Of a stretch of 64,000 bases of DNA, positions 59,291 to 64,000 are shown in pieces. The position numbers were made by a program, and so were the translations under genes. Each line of letters begins with the position of its first letter. Within the stretch, counting starts at the first letter, position 1. Where the stretch lies: positions 20,074 through 84,073 of the forward strand of contig NZ_JAFCLZ010000031.1 in the NCBI RefSeq assembly GCF_018130165.1. The letters run 5' to 3'. The notes under the pieces were generated by a model. It did not search any database and had not been told where the DNA came from. It worked only from the letters and a program-made list of their open reading frames with translations. Origin of the DNA: Bradyrhizobium sp. JYMT SZCCT0180 (GTDB taxonomy: Bacteria > Pseudomonadota > Alphaproteobacteria > Rhizobiales > Xanthobacteraceae).

Positions 59291-61495
59291 TCACTCTCGT
59301 GTCGTGGCGGACTTAAGCGGACGTGGGCGCCCGCCCTCCAAATGCCGGTGTTGCTGCTGCCACAGTTGTCGATAAACGGCGCAGCGCTCAAGCACTTCCT
59401 CGTGCGGGCCGATATCGACGACCTTACCCTTGTCAAGGATGAGGATCTGGTCGCAGTCGACCAGCGAGGACAACCGGTGCGAGACGATGATCATCGTCCG
59501 ACCCTTGGCGATGCGCAAAAGGTTCGCGTTGACAAGGGCCTCACTCTCGGGATCGAGTGCGCTGGTCGCCTCGTCCAAGATCATAAGGCGCGGATCGGAG
59601 ACGAGCGCGCGCGCGATGGCAAGACGCTGGCGCTGCCCCCCCGACAGGTTGGACGAGGTTTCCTCGAGCCAAGTCTCGTACCCGCGTGGCAGCCGCTCGA
59701 TAAACTCCTCGGCACCCGCAAGACGGGCCGCCTGCACAGCATGCTCAAGCGTCAAGCCAGGTCGGCTGGCAATGATGTTATCCCGCACCGTGCCGCGAAA
59801 CAGGAAGTTGTCCTGCATCACTACTCCAAAGCTGCTGCGCAGGTGCGTTAGATTGATCTCCCGTAGATCGGAGCCGTCGATCTTCAGGTAACCGCTATAC
59901 TCGCGGTTAATGCCCTGAAGGAGGCGCGCGATCGTCGATTTCCCCGAGCCGCTACGACCGACGAGGCCGAGCATGGTTCCCGCTGGAATTTCGAACGAGA
60001 TGCGGTCAAGCGCCGGCACGGTTGATCCCGGATAGGTGAAGGTGAGGTCCTGGAATGCAATCGCACCTTCAAATTTCGGCCGAAGGCCGGTCCGCATCGC
60101 CGCGGCTTCTGTCGGATGGTTGAGTACGTCCGCGACCTCGCTCACAGAAAGGCGAACTTCTTCGATGTCCTGCATAAGCTTTGCCAGACCAATCAGCGGG
60201 CTTGCTACTCGTGCGCCGAGCATTAAGAACGCGATGAGAGCACCGCCCGTAATCGCGGTGCTCCCGGGAGGCGAAGCAATGAGGATGTAGCAGCCAACGA
60301 GCAGAACGCCGCGATTAATGAACGCCTCGATTGGGCTGACGATGGTCTGCGCGACGTTCGAGATGCGACCGGCGTCGAGACGCGCTTGGCCTGCCTCAGC
60401 CACGCGCGCGTCCCACTCCTCGTTGCGCACCTTTTCGATGGCCAGCGACTTGACGGTCCGCATACCGTACACGGTCTCGACGAGCACCGAATTCTTGCGG
60501 TTTTCAGCTATCACGAGGCGCGCAAAAACCCGCCTTATCGCGGGTAAAAATGCGAATACAACGAGGGCAACGAGGGCAGATGCTACGAGCACCAACCAGG
60601 CGAGCGTCGCACTCATCCAGAACAGAAATGGCAGCAATGCGATCAGGGTGAATACGTCGAGAAACGTGCTAACGAGCTTGCCGGTGAAGAAGCTGCGGAT
60701 GTTGAAGATTTGGCCGACTTTGCGGGCCGTTTCGCCGGTCGGATGGCGCTCGAAGAAGTCCATTGGCAGTGCGAGCAATCGCCGGAAGACGTGCATCCCC
60801 AACCGCGCGTCAATCCGCGTCGCGGTAACCTCGATGATCTCGCGACGCGCATAGCCAAGCAGCGTGTCGTAGGCCGTGACGAGGATCAGTATCAGCGAGA
60901 TCATGCCCAGCGTCGCCATGGCCTGATGGGTGATCACCCGATCGATGGCGACCAGGATAAGGAAAGGCGGCACGATCTGCAGGACACTCAAGCTGATTGA
61001 GGCGGCGGCGATCTCGCGCAGATTGCGTCGCTCTTCCAGAACGCGACTCATCATCCAGGAGAACGAGAATGGCTCGTCATCGGCAGATGTACCTCGCTCA
61101 CGCCGCAGGAGCAATACATCCCCATGCCAGACGTTTGCGAGGCGAAGCTCATCGACGGCGACGGGTTCTTCGCCGGGACGGCTCGGGTCCCGTACACGTA
61201 TTGTGCCAGCGTTGGCGTCGCGCGAGACGAGGACGCCCGCACCACCGTCGGAAAACAAGAGCACCACCGGGGCGTCCGACTGCATGCGGATCAGGTGGCG
61301 CCATCGCAGGCGCGTCGCTTTTGCCCATAGTCCGCCCTCGCGCGCCCAAGTGGCAAGAGCGGCGGGAGAGGGTACCTCGCCGGGGGAAACGCGTAGCGCT
61401 TTGCGATCTAGTTCGACGCCGTGGTGCTGGGCAACAACGGCGAGCGCGTCCACACGCGCCTTGGCTGCGTCCTGCCTGACTTGCCCGTCCGGCAT
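59291..61495 (-). CDS. Type I secretion ABC transporter (HlyB-like) with inactive C39-like domain
   Basis: About 734 residues. 1-130: C39-peptidase-like domain without the catalytic Cys (DALAVVAQHHGVELDRKALR), as in RTX exporters; it binds substrate but does not cut. 160-450: six-span membrane domain. 480-734: ATPase with Walker A (GLVGRSGSGKSTIARLLQG), the signature LSGGQRQRLAIARALV and Walker B (RLMILDEATSALDPESEAL) plus the H-loop (IIVSHRLSSL). Operon order is ABC, SEL1, HlyD. The start is the ATG 61495; the frame is open to a TTG at 61594. Confidence 0.92.
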   Translation of the reverse strand: MPDGQVRQDAAKARVDALAVVAQHHGVELDRKALRVSPGEVPSPAALATWAREGGLWAKATRLRWRHLIRMQSDAPVVLLFSDGGAGVLVSRDANAGTIRVRDPSRPGEEPVAVDELRLANVWHGDVLLLRRERGTSADDEPFSFSWMMSRVLEERRNLREIAAASISLSVLQIVPPFLILVAIDRVITHQAMATLGMISLILILVTAYDTLLGYARREIIEVTATRIDARLGMHVFRRLLALPMDFFERHPTGETARKVGQIFNIRSFFTGKLVSTFLDVFTLIALLPFLFWMSATLAWLVLVASALVALVVFAFLPAIRRVFARLVIAENRKNSVLVETVYGMRTVKSLAIEKVRNEEWDARVAEAGQARLDAGRISNVAQTIVSPIEAFINRGVLLVGCYILIASPPGSTAITGGALIAFLMLGARVASPLIGLAKLMQDIEEVRLSVSEVADVLNHPTEAAAMRTGLRPKFEGAIAFQDLTFTYPGSTVPALDRISFEIPAGTMLGLVGRSGSGKSTIARLLQGINREYSGYLKIDGSDLREINLTHLRSSFGVVMQDNFLFRGTVRDNIIASRPGLTLEHAVQAARLAGAEEFIERLPRGYETWLEETSSNLSGGQRQRLAIARALVSDPRLMILDEATSALDPESEALVNANLLRIAKGRTMIIVSHRLSSLVDCDQILILDKGKVVDIGPHEEVLERCAVYRQLWQQQHRHLEGGRPRPLKSATTRE

Positions 61496-62276
61496 TGTGC
61501 CACTGGGCGTGCCCTTTGCCTCGAGGCGCGCGTCCGGATGTTGGATAGAAGGCTGAGGGTTCACGCGAAGGCCTACTCTCGATGCATCTCTCAAGTCTGG
61601 ACGATACGGCAGCGTAACCGCTGCTTATTGATCTGCGCGCAAGCAGCGTAACCACTCTACATTCAAATTCGGTCTGCGCCTACCTCGTCTTCGGTTCCTT
61701 CAATAATGCCTAGGGGAAGAACACGTTAGTTTCCTACCTCGAGTCAGCCGCAATCCCTTCAGAGGCGTCGGGCAGGCGCACCAGCCAGGAAGACATTTCG
61801 AGGTAACTCGAAAGGGGTATGTCGTGGAACCGACGGCGCCGGCGCGTTCGTCGATTGATGCGATGGAACAGGCAAAGGCAGTTCAACCGGTCTGCACCGC
61901 TCAAGGTTCGTCAATTGAAACAGCGGAGGTACGGCGCCAGTAAATTTTTGTTTCCGAAGCGCTACAGACAACCACACGTCTGGCAGTTGCCAGTGAGGTT
62001 GCCGTTGGCTGATGCGGAACATGCCCGCACATATGTCGTGCTGGCGTCGATGTAATTGACTTTGCACATAAGGCGAGACAAGTCATTTGCGTAACGGGTT
62101 ATGTGCTGAGTTTAGCAGATGATGTGAACGACGGAGGAATGCTCCTCCGTCAGGTCGCTGCGGTTGGCGCTCTTACGTGTCGTGTGAATCTAAAAGCTGA
62201 TTGGTTCGGGCGTCGATCTTCGGACGAACGTATTTTGCTCCGGAAATCGATCTCGTTAGTAGCGTTAGGTGGGCGT
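61496..62276. other. Divergent intergenic region
   Basis: About 780 bp between the minus-strand secretion operon and the plus-strand genes. Open frames here (e.g. 61819-62055) have no conserved features, and the frame leading into the next gene (from 62103) is not convincing before 62277. It probably carries the promoters for both directions; no clear motif was identified. Confidence 0.45.
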
Positions 62277-62678
62277 ATGTCTAAATCAGATCGAGCCGAC
62301 GAGTTGGCGATTTCTTATCAGCATCAGCATGTTCTGCCGCCGCTAACGGCCGTAGGTATTGCCAAATATGGCGGCCTTCTCTCTGCCGGCGTCTCGCACG
62401 AAATTGTCGTGATCGGATCTTTGCCACGCGGCGAGACCACCCAAACCGTCACTTACTTCATTGTCGATCGGGCTACGAAGACGATCGTCTCCCAAGTCAA
62501 TCTGCCAGACGCATCGAACAATTTTAACGCGGTCGAGATGCGGTTGAAGGTCGGACGCTACGCGAGCGCTTACGACATCGGCACCTTTGGTGCGAACGGA
62601 GAGTTCAAGCTCTGCCAGTTTATTTCCGTTCGTAGCTCTCTGAATCCCTTACAGCCAGATGGACCTAGCGGAGAGTAA
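62277..62678 (+). CDS. Hypothetical protein upstream of the collagen-like gene
   Basis: 133 residues from ATG 62277 (AGGTGGG 5 nt upstream); the frame is open to 62103. PPLTAVGIAKYGGLLSAGVS, HEIVVIGSLPRGETTQTVTY, FIVDRATKTIVSQVNLPDAS, LKVGRYASAYDIGTFGANGE. Mostly beta with no signal peptide; no family recognised. It lies 90 bp before the DUF4347/collagen-like gene on the same strand and may be co-transcribed with it. Confidence 0.55.
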   Translation: MSKSDRADELAISYQHQHVLPPLTAVGIAKYGGLLSAGVSHEIVVIGSLPRGETTQTVTYFIVDRATKTIVSQVNLPDASNNFNAVEMRLKVGRYASAYDIGTFGANGEFKLCQFISVRSSLNPLQPDGPSGE

Positions 62679-62768
62679 TCTGTCTGCACAGGGCGTCTAT
62701 TTGTTGACCTCCTCCACACTCGGTCTCCCGTGAATCGTGAAGGTCAAAGTCAAAAGAGGACCAATTCC

Positions 62769-64000
62769 ATGGCCCACAAATCAGAGTTTCTGTTCGTTGA
62801 CCCCGCCGTTCCGGATCTGGCAACACTGCTGTCAAATCTGCGCCCCGAAGTGCGGGCTGTCGTGCTCGATCGCGGGAGGCCTGCGGCTCAGCAGATGGCA
62901 GAAGCACTGAACGGTGTTGAGCGACTCGACGCGATCCACGTTGTTGCGCACGGTGCACCGGGCCAGGTGATCTTCAGCTCAGACAAATGGTCGTTGGCGC
63001 GTGATGAGGGTGAACTTGCGACGCTTGAGCGGGACGCGCGCCATCTAGCCGCCATTGGCCGGGCCCTGGCCGGGGACGGCGACCTGCGGCTGTGGAGCTG
63101 CGAGACGGCATCAGGGGATGCGGGCGAAGCCTTCATAGAGGCGCTGGGTACGGCCGTGGGCGCGGACGTCTGCGCGTCTACGTCGCTTGTTGGCGCAGCG
63201 GCCCTGGGCGGCGCCTGGAAAATATCCGCGAGCGTGAGTGCATCCACGCCCCTGCCGCCGCTCACCTCAGATGGCGTCGCAACTTACACCGGGGTGCTTG
63301 TCGCGGGTGATCTGACGCTCACTGGCAACTTAACTAATCAAGGTGGCAGTGCCTCTATTAATACGTATTATCTAATAGATACAACGGCCAATCCTGACGT
63401 GTTAGTTGGTAGCTTTGTACTTCCGCAATCAGGTAACGGTGTTGTAGCTGAGTTTGCAGTAACAGTAACAGTCCCCGACACTGGTCATACTTACGCCATT
63501 TACGACAACAGCTTCAACTTATATGGTACACTATCCCCAGGTGTCGGTAATACTTTCAATTTCGTAGCGGGTACAAGTAATGGCGATGGGGGCAATTTAT
63601 TTGATGTTGGTACTATCAACGTCGCGAGTCAAACAGGCCCGACAGGCCCCACGGGTGCGACTGGTGCCACCGGTGCGGGTGCGACCGGCGCAACAGGTGC
63701 GACCGGCGCCACAGGTCTGACTGGAGCCACCGGCGCCACGGGTCTGACTGGAGCCACCGGCGCCACAGGTCTGACTGGAGCCACGGGTGATACCGGCGCC
63801 ACGGGTGCGACCGGTCTGACTGGAGCCACGGGTGCGACAGGTCTGACTGGAGCCACGGGTGCGACCGGTCTGACTGGAGCCACCGGCGCCACAGGTCTGA
63901 CTGGAGCCACGGGTGCGACCGGTCTGACTGGAGCCACCGGCGCCACGGGTCTGACTGGAGCCACGGGTGCGACCGGTCTGACTGGAGCCACCGGCGCCAC
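62769..64000 (+). CDS. DUF4347 / collagen-like surface protein, truncated by the window end
   Basis: At least 410 residues, continuing beyond the right edge. Residues 1-170: DUF4347 (FLFVDPAVPDLATLLSNLRP, VERLDAIHVVAHGAPGQVIF, LRLWSCETASGDAGEAFIEA), the N-terminal domain of large type I-secreted adhesins. 175-285: beta-rich domain encoded by AT-richer DNA. From about 286: uninterrupted Gly-X-Y repeats, mostly GAT and GLT, i.e. a collagen-like tract with Thr in the third position. GAGG precedes the ATG. Likely exported by the adjacent HlyB/HlyD-like pair and surface-displayed; the C-terminal secretion signal is out of view. Confidence 0.85.
   Translation, partial: MAHKSEFLFVDPAVPDLATLLSNLRPEVRAVVLDRGRPAAQQMAEALNGVERLDAIHVVAHGAPGQVIFSSDKWSLARDEGELATLERDARHLAAIGRALAGDGDLRLWSCETASGDAGEAFIEALGTAVGADVCASTSLVGAAALGGAWKISASVSASTPLPPLTSDGVATYTGVLVAGDLTLTGNLTNQGGSASINTYYLIDTTANPDVLVGSFVLPQSGNGVVAEFAVTVTVPDTGHTYAIYDNSFNLYGTLSPGVGNTFNFVAGTSNGDGGNLFDVGTINVASQTGPTGPTGATGATGAGATGATGATGATGLTGATGATGLTGATGATGLTGATGDTGATGATGLTGATGATGLTGATGATGLTGATGATGLTGATGATGLTGATGATGLTGATGATGLTGATGA
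63624..64000 (+). repeat. Collagen-like Gly-X-Thr repeat tract
   Basis: Over 120 codons of Gly-X-Thr/Pro triplets. From 63714 the dominant unit is 27 bp (GLTGATGAT), with silent variants such as gccaccggcgccac and gccacgggtgcgac, so the array grows by unequal exchange while codon use drifts. It continues past the window end. Confidence 0.92.

Noticed and set aside
49495..61495. Double-glycine peptide and type I exporter as one bacteriocin system
   Set aside because: The exporter's C39-like domain lacks the catalytic Cys needed to cut GG leaders, and 10 kb separates them; the DUF4347/collagen-like protein is the more likely substrate.
63629..64000. Minus-strand Pro-Val repeat frame (APVAPV..)
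   Set aside because: Antisense of the collagen-like tract; the plus strand has the DUF4347 N-terminus in the same frame.

Overview
The window looks like chromosomal accessory DNA of a Bradyrhizobium-type alphaproteobacterium (Nitrobacteraceae). The indications are a moderately high GC content, a dense set of small lineage-typical proteins (DUF1236, DUF6894, DUF2934 and DUF2335 types), a phasin, FixK/FNR-like boxes, GGCCGCC-type terminators and many copies of a tgtccgct/gggtcaaaa intergenic repeat. This is inferred from family recognition; no database was searched.

Layout. 0-5 kb: a secreted Asp/Arg-rich protein, a LuxR-type regulator, and a second LuxR-type regulator with a degenerate receiver, a hydrophobic segment and a 31-residue repeat tail. 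5-14 kb: a MarR / Bug-type binding protein / O-methyltransferase operon with a perfect operator, a frameshifted tannase-family esterase, an orphan soxCD pair, and a haloperoxidase-like PAP2 protein lacking its PSGH motif. 14-20 kb: small proteins, a PPi-type phosphofructokinase, a phasin and a solitary lpxD. 20-25 kb: a five-GAF histidine kinase split by a 2-base insertion, its receiver partner, and an MFS transporter. 25-33 kb: a run of tiny conserved and single-membrane-span proteins, with remnants of ligD and integrases. 33-35.5 kb: a decayed integration site (tRNA 3' fragments, broken integrases, an ABC-binding-protein tail and an IS110 fragment). 35-46 kb: a MAPEG protein, a FixJ/MASE4-kinase/adenylate-cyclase cluster, an ABC binding protein, a second Bug-protein/methyltransferase pair, and a LysR gene broken by a perfect 53-bp tandem duplication. 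46-52.5 kb: a NYN-domain protein, small HTH proteins, a compact three-hairpin element with complementary loops, a double-glycine leader peptide and a ligD remnant. 52.5-64 kb: FkbM methyltransferase, GT25 glycosyltransferase, a type I secretion pair (HlyD-like adaptor and ABC exporter) with a SEL1-repeat protein between them, and the start of a DUF4347 protein that runs into a collagen-like Gly-X-Thr tract beyond the right edge.

The most coherent new system is the last one. A collagen-like, Thr-rich surface protein sits beside its probable type I exporter and beside a glycosyltransferase of the family (GT25) that also contains collagen galactosyltransferases, plus a methyltransferase. This suggests an exported, glycosylated bacterial collagen. 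The second is the 90-nt three-hairpin element at 48.86-48.94 kb, whose first two loops are perfectly complementary over 7 nt.

At least six genes carry single small disruptions (1-2 base indels, often in homopolymers, or a tandem duplication). Either gene decay is recent here or some of these are assembly errors; the sequence alone cannot decide.
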